From Rhodobacterales bacterium (lineage in GTDB: Bacteria; Pseudomonadota; Alphaproteobacteria; Rhodobacterales; Rhodobacteraceae), in NCBI GenBank assembly GCA_026400355.1, contig JAPLPE010000032.1:1-64000 (forward strand): DNA of 64,000 bases, in the 5' to 3' direction. Positions 1 through 8,535 of this stretch are shown here, piece after piece. Within the stretch, counting starts at the first letter, position 1. Each line of letters opens with the position of its first letter. The translations under genes and the position numbers were made by a program. The notes under the pieces are model-generated. The model had not been told where the DNA came from, made no database searches, and worked only from the letters and a program-made list of their open reading frames with translations.

Positions 1-1
1 C

Positions 2-778
2 TGGGCCATGACGCAGATGAACCTTGGCAATGCGCTGCAGACCTTGGGGCAGCGCGAGAGCGGGACGGCGCGGCTGGAACAGGCGGTGGCGGCCTATCGT
101 GCGGCGCTGGAAGAGATGACGCGGGACCGGGTGCCGCTGCAATGGGCCACGGTGCAGATGAACCTTGGCACTGCGCTGCTGACCCTGGGGGAGCGCGAGA
201 GCGGGACAGCGCGGCTGGAACAGGCGGTGGCGGCCTATCGTGCGGCGCTGGAGGAGCGGACGCGGGACCGGGTGCCGCTGCAGTGGGCCATCACGCAGAT
301 GAACCTTGGCAATGCGCTGGCGACCTTGGGGCAACGCGAGAGCGGGACGGCGCGGCTGGAACAGGCGGTGGCGGCCTATCGTGCGGCGCTGGAAGAGCGG
401 ACGCGGGACCGGGTGCCGCTGGACTGGGCCATGACGCAGATGAACCTTGGCAATGCGCTGCAGACCTTGGGGCAGCGCGAGAGCGGGACAGCGCGGCTGG
501 AACAGGCGGTGGCGGCCTATCGTGCGGCGCTGGAGGAGTGGACGCGGGAGCGGGTGCCGCTGGACTGGGCCAGTGCGCTGGGCAATCAGGGGCTCGCGTT
601 GCGGGTTCTGGCGGACCGCACCCGCGATCTGGGGCAGGCGCGGCAGGCGCTGGACCAGTTGCGGTTGGCCGAAGCTGTGCTGCGCGAGGGCGGCCATGCG
701 CCCTGGGCTGCCACCTTTGCCAAAGCGATCCCCGCCGCCGAGGCGCTCGTGGCTGCGCTGGCAGACGGCAAAAAGTGA
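2..778 (+). CDS. Tetratricopeptide-repeat protein, 5' truncated by window edge
   Basis: The reading frame is open from the first bases, so the N-terminus lies outside the window. The visible 258 residues are four consecutive 47-residue helical repeats of the form MNLGNAL..LG.RESGTARLEQAVAAYRAALEE, followed by a diverged repeat and a C-terminal helix ending in ADGKK. This is a TPR superhelix, a protein-protein interaction scaffold. Its role cannot be stated, because any N-terminal effector or signal sequence would be upstream. The repeats are almost identical at DNA level. An alternative start at base 8 sits inside the repeat and is unlikely to be the real start. Confidence 0.85.
   Translation, partial: WAMTQMNLGNALQTLGQRESGTARLEQAVAAYRAALEEMTRDRVPLQWATVQMNLGTALLTLGERESGTARLEQAVAAYRAALEERTRDRVPLQWAITQMNLGNALATLGQRESGTARLEQAVAAYRAALEERTRDRVPLDWAMTQMNLGNALQTLGQRESGTARLEQAVAAYRAALEEWTRERVPLDWASALGNQGLALRVLADRTRDLGQARQALDQLRLAEAVLREGGHAPWAATFAKAIPAAEALVAALADGKK
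8..571 (+). repeat. 141-bp tandem repeat, four units, inside a TPR gene
   Basis: Units begin at about 8, 149, 290 and 431, each 141 bp (47 codons). They differ at only a few positions, mostly residues 1-2, 8, 11 and 37 of the unit. The conservation is at nucleotide level as well as protein level, so copy number can probably change by recombination. The array may continue upstream of the window. Confidence 0.9.
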
Positions 779-830
779 GATCCGGGGCACCGCTTGTGCA
801 GTTGTGCGAGGTGCGCCGGGGTTTGCGGAC

Positions 831-848
831 GGTGCGCTGAAGCGCACC
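831..848. repeat. Short intergenic palindrome (REP-like, GA hinge)
   Basis: Two perfect 8-bp arms, GGTGCGCT and AGCGCACC, flank a GA centre. The same 18-bp element recurs at 45018-45035, and similar palindromes lie at 44974-44991, 42759-42772 (minus strand), 38074-38090 and 46640-46657. Here it sits between a TPR gene and a convergent secreted-protein gene, where it could act as a terminator stem or a REP-type element. Confidence 0.6.
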
Positions 849-912
849 CGAGGCTGACGGGAAACGGTGGAGTGGAGGGGCAACCGGCGCGGGGCCGGTT
901 GCCTTGGCCCTG

Positions 913-1608
913 TCAGGGGCAGGGCGGGTAGTTCTGGAAGCCGCAGTAGGGCGGCGGGCCGTTGGGGTTGTCGGAGTAGCCGCCATTGCCATAGGTGGTC
1001 GCCGCGACTGCGGCGGTGGTGGCAACGGCAGCGGCGCCATACCAGGCGGCCCCAGCGGCGGTGCGGCGGGCGACCCCGGCGGCCGAGACCGGGGTCAGCG
1101 GGCGGCCGATGATGTCGATGAAGACGGCGGCGGCACCGGAGGCGCCGGTCAGGCTGCCTTCGAGGACGTCGACGTCGAACACCAGATTGTTGCCGTCCAT
1201 CCGGGGTGATTTGAGCGTGACCACGGCGTCATAGACCTGATCGGTGGTTTCGCCAAAGACCGAGACGGTGGCATTCGGGGGATCGTCGCCGAAGCTGTCG
1301 GTGCCGGTATCCCATTCGCTGATCAGGACGGCGGTCGGCGCATGGCCTGCGGCGCGGACCGGGCGGTCTGCGAAGACGATGGAGTTGCTGGAAATCCCGG
1401 TCAGGGTCAGCGTGTTGCCTTCAAGCGTGGCGCCGTCGGAATTCATCACGATGAGCGAGGGGACGACCTCTGGACGGGAGGTCTGGCCGATCTGCTTTTG
1501 CAGCGGCACGTGGGGCGGCGGGGTGGTGGCAGCGTCCTGCGCGAAGGCCATCACCGGAGCGATGACAAGCGCGGCGGCGCCGAGAAGCGATCTCATGGAG
1601 TGCAGCAT
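913..1608 (-). CDS. Secreted hypothetical protein
   Basis: The product has 231 residues. It begins with a clear Sec signal peptide (hydrophobic stretch to about residue 23, AFAQ cleavage site) and then a mature region of mixed beta character. Near the C-terminus is an Ala/Thr-rich hydrophobic segment (about residues 182-212), followed by a Gly/Pro/Tyr/Asn-rich tail with two cysteines, ending NYPPCP. I do not recognise a named domain. The chosen start is the first ATG before the signal peptide; a second Met four codons in is possible. It is transcribed away from the Asp-rich gene behind it, with a 138-bp gap that could hold its promoter. Location is probably periplasm or envelope. Confidence 0.75.
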   Translation of the reverse strand: MLHSMRSLLGAAALVIAPVMAFAQDAATTPPPHVPLQKQIGQTSRPEVVPSLIVMNSDGATLEGNTLTLTGISSNSIVFADRPVRAAGHAPTAVLISEWDTGTDSFGDDPPNATVSVFGETTDQVYDAVVTLKSPRMDGNNLVFDVDVLEGSLTGASGAAAVFIDIIGRPLTPVSAAGVARRTAAGAAWYGAAAVATTAAVAATTYGNGGYSDNPNGPPPYCGFQNYPPCP

Positions 1609-1746
1609 GGGTTCAACCTACCTGTTTGCAGGGACGATTACGGAGCCAGGGATGCAGAAATAATTCCTGCATTGCGCCAGATTCTTCGATAATTCCTGTA
1701 AAGTAAACACTCCAGCGGCCGGGGGTGTGGTCGGACAGGCGGATTC

Positions 1747-2577
1747 CTACCGCAGGGCGAACATGCGATCGAAATCCTCCTGGGTCGCGGCGCGCCGGAT
1801 GACGCGGCGATTCTGGTTGTCGTAGAGTTCGTACTGGCCGTTGACGATGCGTTCGACCCAGCCGTCGGGATAGGTGACGGTGATGTCGCGCAGGCGGCCG
1901 GAGCTGGCGTTTTCGGTGCCGGTGCCGGTCAGATTGACGTGGGTATTGTCGTTTCCGGCGTTCTTCGTGGAATGATTGTCGTCGCTGCCGTTGTCGTCAG
2001 ACCCGCTGTTGTCATCGGACCCGCTGTTGTCGTCACCGTCGTCACTGTTGTCGTCGGACCCGCTGTTGTCATCGGACCCGCTGTGGTCGTCACCGTCGTC
2101 ATTGTTGTCGTCGGACCCGCTGTTGTCGTCGCTGCCGGGGCCGCTGTTGCCGCCGGAGTTATTGTCCGTCCCGTCGTTGCCGGACCCGCTGTCGTCGTTG
2201 CCGCTGTCGTCGCCAGCCTCATCGCCCGAATCATCTCTGCCGCTGTCATCGTTGCCCAAGTCGTCGTCGCCGGAGTCGCCGCCGCCAGAGTCATCCTCGC
2301 CGCCGGAGCCGCTGTTGTCGTCATCGTCGCCGGAGTCATCGTCGTCGTCGGAATCGTCGTCTTCGCCGTCGTCGCCGCGACGTTCCTCGAGCCTGTCGAA
2401 GACATCGCCACGATCATCGTCGCCTTGATTGCCATCCTTGGCATAGGCAGCGGCCGGACCGAACACGACCGGGCCGCCGACCGAATACTGGACCAGACCG
2501 ATGGGCAGCAGGGCAAAGGCCGAGCCGAGCGCAACGGGGCCAAGGAGGCGGGCAAGATGGCGGAGCGGGACGTTCAT
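1747..2577 (-). CDS. Secreted low-complexity Asp/Ser/Gly/Asn-rich protein
   Basis: The product has 276 residues from the ATG at 2577. An N-terminal hydrophobic signal or anchor (about residues 8-45) is followed by roughly 150 residues dominated by D, S, G and N, with repeated GSDDN and DDGDD blocks. A short ordered C-terminal part contains ITVTYPDGWVERI and the ending EDFDRMFALR. The C-terminal part resembles the short tail found on several uncharacterised alphaproteobacterial envelope proteins. The acidic tract could bind divalent cations or act as a flexible linker; that is inference. In-frame starts further upstream (2628, 2742) exist but add residues unlike a signal peptide. Part of the tract is encoded by a 57-bp tandem repeat. 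Confidence 0.75.
   Translation of the reverse strand: MNVPLRHLARLLGPVALGSAFALLPIGLVQYSVGGPVVFGPAAAYAKDGNQGDDDRGDVFDRLEERRGDDGEDDDSDDDDDSGDDDDNSGSGGEDDSGGGDSGDDDLGNDDSGRDDSGDEAGDDSGNDDSGSGNDGTDNNSGGNSGPGSDDNSGSDDNNDDGDDHSGSDDNSGSDDNSDDGDDNSGSDDNSGSDDNGSDDNHSTKNAGNDNTHVNLTGTGTENASSGRLRDITVTYPDGWVERIVNGQYELYDNQNRRVIRRAATQEDFDRMFALR
1997..2131 (-). repeat. 57-bp tandem repeat in the Asp-rich coding region
   Basis: Two nearly identical 57-bp units (1997-2053 and 2054-2110) are followed by a partial third unit to about 2131. They encode a 19-residue acidic block of SGSDDN and DDGDD elements. The unit length is a multiple of three, so gain or loss would keep the frame. Confidence 0.8.
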
Positions 2578-2799
2578 CGGATGCTTTCGGACTGACAGAT
2601 GATGGAAGACCAAGACCTTTACGCGCATTGAATGCACGACTCGACCCGGTTCTACACCCTTGATTGACCATATCGCGGTTTGCACTGCATCGGACCTAAG
2701 TCTGCCGAACTTGCCGGGCTTTTGTCGAGATCTGTGCCGCAATCTTCAGACCGTTCCGGGCCTGAGGGCGGATCGGGGCAGGACAAAGTGCCCTGCCCG

Positions 2800-3399
2800 T
2801 CAGTTTTCCCAGCGGGCCATTTCGCCGCGGATGTTGAACTTGCCTTCGTCGATCCGGACGCCTGTTGCGAGGTCGTTCAGGATGACCGTGGTCTGCGTGC
2901 CCGCGTTGTCGGTCACGATCCACTGCCGGAGTTCGACCGGGGAGCCGGTGAAGACCATCTGGATCGAGCCGTAATCGGGGTGCTGCGGGTCCTGCGCGGT
3001 GACCGTCGTCGTTGCGCCATCCGAGGTGTGGCCGGTCACCATGTTGGCGCGGCCAAGGTCGACGTTGGCGGCGAGGATGATCGACAGGGGCGTCTGGTTC
3101 AGCGGGTAGCGGTCGGGTGGAGTGTTGGAGCGGGGGTCAAAGATCGCGACCTGACCGCCGCCCGCGATGACCATCGAGTCGTCGGGCGGGGCATATTCGA
3201 AACGGATGCGACCGGGGCGTTTGATGAAGATCTCGCCCACAGAGATCGTGCCGTCGGAATTGATCTGGGTGAAGCCGCCCTGGGCCGTCTGAAGCTGGTT
3301 CAGATAGGACGAGATTTCAGCCAGTGAGAGTTCCTGCGCGGACGCAGGCAGGGCCAGAAGCGTGAAGGCGAAAGCGGCGGAGAGGCGGATGTTTTTCAT
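2800..3399 (-). CDS. lolA: Outer-membrane lipoprotein carrier protein LolA family
   Basis: The product has 199 residues with a Sec signal peptide (cleavage near ASAQ, residue 22). The rest is the LolA fold: the early segment LSLAEISSYLNQLQTAQGGFTQ, then I..P.RIRFEY, a variable beta region, and the final MARWEN. Family members carry lipoproteins across the periplasm from LolCDE to the outer membrane. In Rhodobacterales lolA normally follows ftsK directly; here 663 bp containing a recombinase remnant separate them, on the same strand. Confidence 0.85.
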   Translation of the reverse strand: MKNIRLSAAFAFTLLALPASAQELSLAEISSYLNQLQTAQGGFTQINSDGTISVGEIFIKRPGRIRFEYAPPDDSMVIAGGGQVAIFDPRSNTPPDRYPLNQTPLSIILAANVDLGRANMVTGHTSDGATTTVTAQDPQHPDYGSIQMVFTGSPVELRQWIVTDNAGTQTTVILNDLATGVRIDEGKFNIRGEMARWEN

Positions 3400-3866
3400 G
3401 ATTCGCTACCTAAGGCATGCCGTGCGGTTTTGCACCCCGGCTGCAGGGCCGTTTCATCACGTCCTTGCGCGATAGGCGATATCAGGCCGTCTGATAGCGA
3501 AGATCAAGGCGGTCGCGGGGCTTGCCGGGTTTGCGCGGCAATACCTCGCGCCGGCGGAGGCACCCGGGCGAGCGCGGGCCGAGTCGGGCGCGGGGCCGGT
3601 GCGAAGGACGGGGAAGAGCAGAAAGAGTTGGGCGCGGGTTTCGCGGTCGAGGCTTTGCAGGCCCATTTGGCCGGGATGGAGGCTTTGGGTGGGGATCCAT
3701 TCGGCCAGAACGGTCTAATGGGTGTCAAGCATCATGTTGAGATGGGTGACAGGGTACCGCCCGTGCCTTCTTCTGTCAACCGCACTGATCGCCATGTCCA
3801 TCTCCACGCGATTGAAGGGCAAGCGGCTGGTTGTGCGATCGATCTCTTCAAGCATCAGCAACTGCT
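3400..3866. other. Gene-poor stretch between lolA and a recombinase remnant
   Basis: No convincing gene. On the minus strand one frame stays open from about 3900 down to a TAG at 3715-3717, and another from there to a TGA at 3457-3459 (containing LAEWIPTQSLHPGQ and ETRAQLFLLFP). Neither has a recognisable domain or a good ribosome binding site. Together with the resolvase fragment next to it, this looks like decayed accessory DNA inserted between ftsK and lolA. The first tens of bases next to 3399 should hold the lolA promoter. Confidence 0.5.
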
Positions 3867-4045
3867 TCAGATTTCCTTCACTGTTTCGGCGGCACCTAGT
3901 GTTCGATACAAGCTGGCTCGACCAAACACAGCAATCTTGCGATCTTGGTTACACTGACCCCTTGGGCATGTGGAGCCTTCACCTCATCACCCTTGGCCCG
4001 CGCTGTGGGCTTACGATGCTTATGTTTCCCTTCAGCCTTCGCCCT
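3867..4045 (-). pseudogene. Serine recombinase (resolvase/invertase) C-terminal remnant, frameshifted
   Basis: Read on the minus strand directly after the ftsK stop, one frame gives RAKAEGKHKHRKPTARAK and then GVSVTKIARLLC. After a one-base shift near 3940 the next frame gives GRASLYRTLGAAETVKEI and a stop at 3867-3869. Joined, this is the linker and Hin-type helix-turn-helix of Tn3-resolvase/Gin-family serine recombinases (family pattern: AKAEGKYKGRKPTARAK...IARRLGIGRASVYR). The catalytic domain with the active serine is absent. It marks an old mobile-element insertion or a recombination scar. Confidence 0.75.
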
Positions 4046-4062
4046 GGTGGGCCATTACGGCG

Positions 4063-7000
4063 TCAATGCGGCTCGGGGACCAGAACTTCCCGCTTGCCGA
4101 CATGGTTGGCGGGGGTGACGACGCCTTCGTCTTCCATCTGTTCGACAAGGCGAGCGGCCTTGTTGTAGCCGATGCCAAGCTTGCGCTGGATGTAGGAGGT
4201 CGAGCACTTGCGGTCTTTGGCCACGATCTGGACGGCCATGTCGTAGAAGGCGTCCTCTGTCTCGGTTCCGAGGCCGAGGCCGAGGACGGCATCGACGGCA
4301 GAGGAGGATTCCTCGTCCGGGCCGTCGACCACGCCCGACATGTATTCAGGCGGGCCGAAGCCTTTGAGGTAGTTGACGATTTCTTCGACTTCCTCATCCG
4401 AGCAGAAGGGGCCGTGGATGCGGGTGATACGGCCGCCGCCAGCCATGTAGAGCATGTCGCCCATGCCGAGGAGCTGTTCGGCGCCCATTTCACCAAGGAT
4501 GGTGCGGCTGTCGATCTTGGACGTGACCTGGAAAGAAATCCGGGTGGGGAAGTTGGCCTTGATCGTGCCGGTGATGACGTCGACCGAGGGGCGCTGGGTG
4601 GCCATGATGAGGTGGATGCCGGAGGCGCGGGCCATCTGGGCCAGGCGCTGGATGCAGGCCTCGATCTCTTTCCCGGCGACCATCATCAGGTCAGCCATTT
4701 CGTCGACGATGACGACGATGTAGGGCAGAACCTCGGGCTGGAATTCGTCGGTTTCGAAGATGGGATCGCCAGTCTCGTCGTCGAACCCGGTCTGGATCGT
4801 GCGGGAGAACATCTCGCCTTGGGTGAGCGCCTCGCGGACGCGGCCGTTGTAGCCTTCGATGTTGCGGACGCCCATCTTGGACATCTTGCGATAGCGTTCT
4901 TCCATCTCGCTCACGACCCATTTCAGGGCCACGACGGCCTTTTTCGGGTCGGTCACGACGGGAGAGAGGAGATGCGGGATGCCGTCATAGACGGAGAGTT
5001 CCAGCATCTTGGGGTCGATCATGATGAGGCGGCATTCCTGCGGCGTCAGCTTGTAGAGGAGCGACAGGATCATCGTGTTGATAGCGACCGATTTGCCCGA
5101 GCCGGTGGTGCCTGCGATGAGCAGGTGGGGCATCTTGGCGAGGTTGGCCACGATGGGTTCGCCGGCGATATCCTTGCCCAGCGCGAGGGGGAGGCGCATG
5201 TTGCTGTCGCCGAAATCGCGGGCGGACAGGATTTCGCGCAGGACGACCTTTTCGCGGTTGGCGTTGGGCAGTTCGATTCCGATGACCGAGCGGCCCGGCA
5301 CGGTGGACACGCGGGCGGAGAGGGCCGACATGGAACGGGCGATGTCATCGGCCAGACCGATCACGCGGGACGCCTTGAGGCCCGGGGCCGGTTCGAGTTC
5401 GTACATGGTGACGACGGGGCCGGGGCGGACGGCGACGATTTCGCCTTTCACGCCGTAGTCGTCGAGCACAGATTCGAGCATCCGGGCGTTTTCTTCGAGC
5501 GCATCATCGGAAAGGTGATGGCGCTGCACCTCGGCCGGGTTGGTCAGGAGGCTGAGTGGCGGGAATTCGTAGTTGGCATAGCGGTCTTCGAGCGGGAGGG
5601 AGGGCTGGGCCTCGGCCTTGGCGCGGGAGGAGGGCTGGACCGGTTTCTTGACCGCGTGCTGGACGACGGGCTTGCGGACCTCGGGTGCGGCGGCGGGAAT
5701 CACGACGCGGATCTGTTCGGGCGGGATCGACAGGGGCGGGGCGGGGATTTCGTCGCGCCATGCGTCAGCATCTTTGAACACGTTTTCTTCGTCCTCGTCG
5801 ATTTCGACAAGGTCGAGCATCAGCGCGGGGGCGCTGACCGGGGGTTCGGCGCGGAACGCGGGCCTGACCGGCGCGGCGGTCAGCGGCGGCTCCATCCGGG
5901 TAGCGGAAAGCGCGGGGGCCTGCAGTTTGACTGAGTCGATCAGAAGCGGCAGCGGGCGTCTGGGGCGCGCGGGCGCTTCGTGTCGGGGTTCAGGCTGACC
6001 GCCACTCGAACGGGCGCGGATGGCGTCGGCGATGCGGGACTTGATCCGGTCGTCATCAGGAAGGCCGTCGGCATCGAACGGGGGCGGGTCGAGGTGGACG
6101 ATTTCGGGGATCGGTTCGGGGGTGGCGACGGCGCGCTTGAGCAGCGTCGACAGGAAGCCGCCGGTGGCCTGCGCCAAAGGTTCTGCCACGCGGGCAGGAC
6201 CGGCGAGGGGTGCCGGGCCGGCATCGCGGGTCGCGGTCATGGGCGCGGGGGCGGTGCGGGGAGCCTGTTGCTGCGCGAAGTGCGGCGGCGGGGGCATGCG
6301 GTGGGTCGTTCCTGGTTGGGCGGCGGGGGGCATGGGGGCGGCAGGACGCGGGGCGGCGGTCGTTGCAGAACCGGGCCGGACAACGGTGGCGGTGCGCTGG
6401 AACTGCGGTTTCTGCGGCGCGGTGGCGAGGCCCGTCATCGAGGGTTCGGGCATGAGGCGGATGGCCTGCGCCCCGGCCTGGGCCAGAGCGGCGCGTTCGG
6501 CGCGGGTCTCGCGGCGGGATTCAAGGCCGGTCTGGACGCGGGCCTGCATGCCCTGCGCGGTCTTGAGCGAGACGGCGGCGCTGCGGCCAAGGAGGATAAG
6601 GATCATCTCGTAACCGCGGACGAGGCCGAAGAGGACATACTGCCAGCCCATGCGCAGTTCGGCATTGGTGAAGCCAAGGACGAAGGCGAGCGCGGCAAAG
6701 GCGGTGAGGCCGAGAATCAGCGACAGGAGCACGCCGAGAAAGCCGGTACTGAAGGGGAGGACCGTGAGGATGACGCTGAGGACGGTATCGCCAAAGAGAC
6801 CGCCGACGCCAAAGTTGTGCGGCCAGTCGGCACCGGGCGTGAGGGTGGCGCAGTAGATTGCGGCGATGGCAATGGCGATGGGTGTCAGGATGGCGCGGGA
6901 CAGGGCGCGGTCTTCGCCAAGGTGGGCCAAGAGACGGACGCCCCAGGTGAGGAAGACCAGCGGGATCACCCATGAGGCCCAACCGACGATCATGAACAGG

Positions 7001-7224
7001 GGATGGGCGAGCGAGGCCCCGGTGCGGCCCAGCCAGTTCTGGACGGGGGCATCTGTGGCCACGAGCCAGTTGGGATCGTCGGGAGAATAGGTGCCGATCA
7101 TCAGGGCGGCCAGGATGCCCACGCCGATGAGGGCGAGCCCGAGAAGCTCTTTCCCGCGTTTTTCAAGGACGGCCTGCATCGAACTGTCGAGCAGTGGATC
7201 GCGGCCCCGAGTCTGATATGCCAT
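4063..7224 (-). CDS. ftsK: DNA translocase FtsK
   Basis: The product has 1053 residues. The N-terminus (about 25-200) has several membrane segments of the FtsK 4TM type, followed by a long Pro/Ala-rich linker (about 220-560). The motor domain carries Walker A GTTGSGKS (about residues 703-710) and Walker [12 protein letters not shown] (about 831-841). The C-terminal gamma winged helix (about 985-1053; [22 protein letters not shown]) recognises KOPS sequences. FtsK anchors at the septum, pumps chromosome ends and activates XerCD at dif. The ATG at 7224 is preceded by GAGGCGAGGG, a good ribosome binding site; longer in-frame starts lack this. It lies 14 bp after the aminotransferase stop, so the two are probably co-transcribed. 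Confidence 0.96.
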   Translation of the reverse strand: MAYQTRGRDPLLDSSMQAVLEKRGKELLGLALIGVGILAALMIGTYSPDDPNWLVATDAPVQNWLGRTGASLAHPLFMIVGWASWVIPLVFLTWGVRLLAHLGEDRALSRAILTPIAIAIAAIYCATLTPGADWPHNFGVGGLFGDTVLSVILTVLPFSTGFLGVLLSLILGLTAFAALAFVLGFTNAELRMGWQYVLFGLVRGYEMILILLGRSAAVSLKTAQGMQARVQTGLESRRETRAERAALAQAGAQAIRLMPEPSMTGLATAPQKPQFQRTATVVRPGSATTAAPRPAAPMPPAAQPGTTHRMPPPPHFAQQQAPRTAPAPMTATRDAGPAPLAGPARVAEPLAQATGGFLSTLLKRAVATPEPIPEIVHLDPPPFDADGLPDDDRIKSRIADAIRARSSGGQPEPRHEAPARPRRPLPLLIDSVKLQAPALSATRMEPPLTAAPVRPAFRAEPPVSAPALMLDLVEIDEDEENVFKDADAWRDEIPAPPLSIPPEQIRVVIPAAAPEVRKPVVQHAVKKPVQPSSRAKAEAQPSLPLEDRYANYEFPPLSLLTNPAEVQRHHLSDDALEENARMLESVLDDYGVKGEIVAVRPGPVVTMYELEPAPGLKASRVIGLADDIARSMSALSARVSTVPGRSVIGIELPNANREKVVLREILSARDFGDSNMRLPLALGKDIAGEPIVANLAKMPHLLIAGTTGSGKSVAINTMILSLLYKLTPQECRLIMIDPKMLELSVYDGIPHLLSPVVTDPKKAVVALKWVVSEMEERYRKMSKMGVRNIEGYNGRVREALTQGEMFSRTIQTGFDDETGDPIFETDEFQPEVLPYIVVIVDEMADLMMVAGKEIEACIQRLAQMARASGIHLIMATQRPSVDVITGTIKANFPTRISFQVTSKIDSRTILGEMGAEQLLGMGDMLYMAGGGRITRIHGPFCSDEEVEEIVNYLKGFGPPEYMSGVVDGPDEESSSAVDAVLGLGLGTETEDAFYDMAVQIVAKDRKCSTSYIQRKLGIGYNKAARLVEQMEDEGVVTPANHVGKREVLVPEPH

Positions 7225-7238
7225 CTGTCCCTCGCCTC

Positions 7239-8417
7239 TTAACTGTAGAGGCAGTCGCGGAGCATCGTCAGCCCGCGCTGCATTTCTTGTGTTGGGGCCA
7301 CCAGTGCGACCCGGATGTAACCTTTGCCGGGGTTTTGCCCGCCCACCTCGCGGCTGAGATAGCCGCCGGGCAGGACGCGGACGCCGGTCTTTTGCCACAG
7401 GGTGAGTGCCGCCTCTTCTCCGTCACGGACGGGGAGCCAGAGAAAGAACCCGGCCGCGGGCGGTTCATAGCCGGGAACCCCGGCAAGGACCTGATCAGCG
7501 ACGCGGTATTTCTGCTGATAGAGGCTGCGGTTTTCGGTGACGTGATCTTCGTCGGCCCAAACCTTTTCCGCTACGCGCTGCAGGGGCAGCGGCAGGGGCG
7601 CGCCGGCGTAGTTGCGCAACTGGCGCATGCGGGCGATGGACTGCGGACCGGAGGCCACAAAACCGGAACGCAGGCCGGGCAGGTTGGAGCGTTTGGAGAG
7701 CGAATGAAAGACGGCGACCCGTTCGGGGTTGGCACCAACCTCGGCCGCGACCTGGAGGGCGCCAACGGGGGCGGCATCGCGCCAGATCTCGGAATAGCAT
7801 TCATCAGCGAGGATCTGGAAATCGTGCTTTTCCGCCAAAGCGATGAGGTCGCGCCAGTAATCGGCGCTGGCAACGGCACCCTGCGGGTTGGCGGGGGAGC
7901 AAAGATAGGCCAGGGCGGTACGGTTGAGGGTGTCGGCGGGAAGGCTTGCGTAGTCCGGCAGGTGGCCGTTTTCACGGTTGGCGGGGACAAAGACGGGTTC
8001 GGCCCCGACCGAGAGGGCGGCCACGGCATAGACCTGATAGAACGGGTTGGGCATCAGGACGACCGGGCGCTGTCTGTTCTTCAGTTCCGGGCAGAGGGCC
8101 ATTGCCGCGTTGTAGAGCCCTTCGCGGGTACCGTTCAGGACCATCAGACGGTCTGGCGCAACGGTCACGCCATAGCGGCGGGTGATCCAGCCCTGAATGG
8201 CCGAAAGGAGTTCGGGCGTGCCTTCGTTCGGCGGATATTTCCCAAAGCCGTCAAGGTTTTGCGCGAGCACGTCGCCGACCCAAGAAGGGAAGGCATGCTG
8301 GGGTTCGCCGATCGTCATGACGATGGGCGTGCCGCCCGGCTGATAGGCGTCAAGCAGCCTCCGCAAACGCGGAAACGCATATTCCGGTAGGTCCGAAAAC
8401 CGCTCGGGGAACACCAT
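7239..8417 (-). CDS. Class I/II PLP-dependent aminotransferase, DapC-like
   Basis: The product has 392 residues, typical of fold-type I aminotransferases. Visible hallmarks are the N-terminal [10 protein letters not shown], the substrate/cofactor segment [16 protein letters not shown] (Asn contacting PLP), ADECYSEIW (Asp contacting the pyridine nitrogen) and [15 protein letters not shown], where the Lys forms the PLP Schiff base. The [13 protein letters not shown] form is characteristic of N-succinyldiaminopimelate aminotransferases, which act in lysine and peptidoglycan precursor synthesis. That assignment is by family resemblance; other amino acid substrates cannot be excluded. It lies between amidase and ftsK on the same strand. 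Confidence 0.88.
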   Translation of the reverse strand: MVFPERFSDLPEYAFPRLRRLLDAYQPGGTPIVMTIGEPQHAFPSWVGDVLAQNLDGFGKYPPNEGTPELLSAIQGWITRRYGVTVAPDRLMVLNGTREGLYNAAMALCPELKNRQRPVVLMPNPFYQVYAVAALSVGAEPVFVPANRENGHLPDYASLPADTLNRTALAYLCSPANPQGAVASADYWRDLIALAEKHDFQILADECYSEIWRDAAPVGALQVAAEVGANPERVAVFHSLSKRSNLPGLRSGFVASGPQSIARMRQLRNYAGAPLPLPLQRVAEKVWADEDHVTENRSLYQQKYRVADQVLAGVPGYEPPAAGFFLWLPVRDGEEAALTLWQKTGVRVLPGGYLSREVGGQNPGKGYIRVALVAPTQEMQRGLTMLRDCLYS

Positions 8418-8535
8418 CGCTGCCTCATGCCCGGGGTCGTGTTCGCCCCGCTTGACACAGAGTATGCGCCGATGGCCCCGGCTGTCCAGAAAAAGGACTG
8501 CGAATCAGGGGGGTTGGGCCCTGCTGTTGTTGCAT

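Noticed and set aside
1939-2595. Plus-strand open frames with runs of Val/Ala and Ser/Pro-Leu
   Set aside because: They are antisense readings of the GTC/GAC-type repeats of the Asp-rich gene. The minus-strand frame has a signal sequence and an ordered C-terminus.
3970-5934. 654-codon plus-strand open frame opposite ftsK
   Set aside because: It is the reverse shadow of ftsK, whose motor and gamma domain motifs are unambiguous; the frame encodes a Gly/Asp/His-rich nonsense sequence typical of high-GC shadows.
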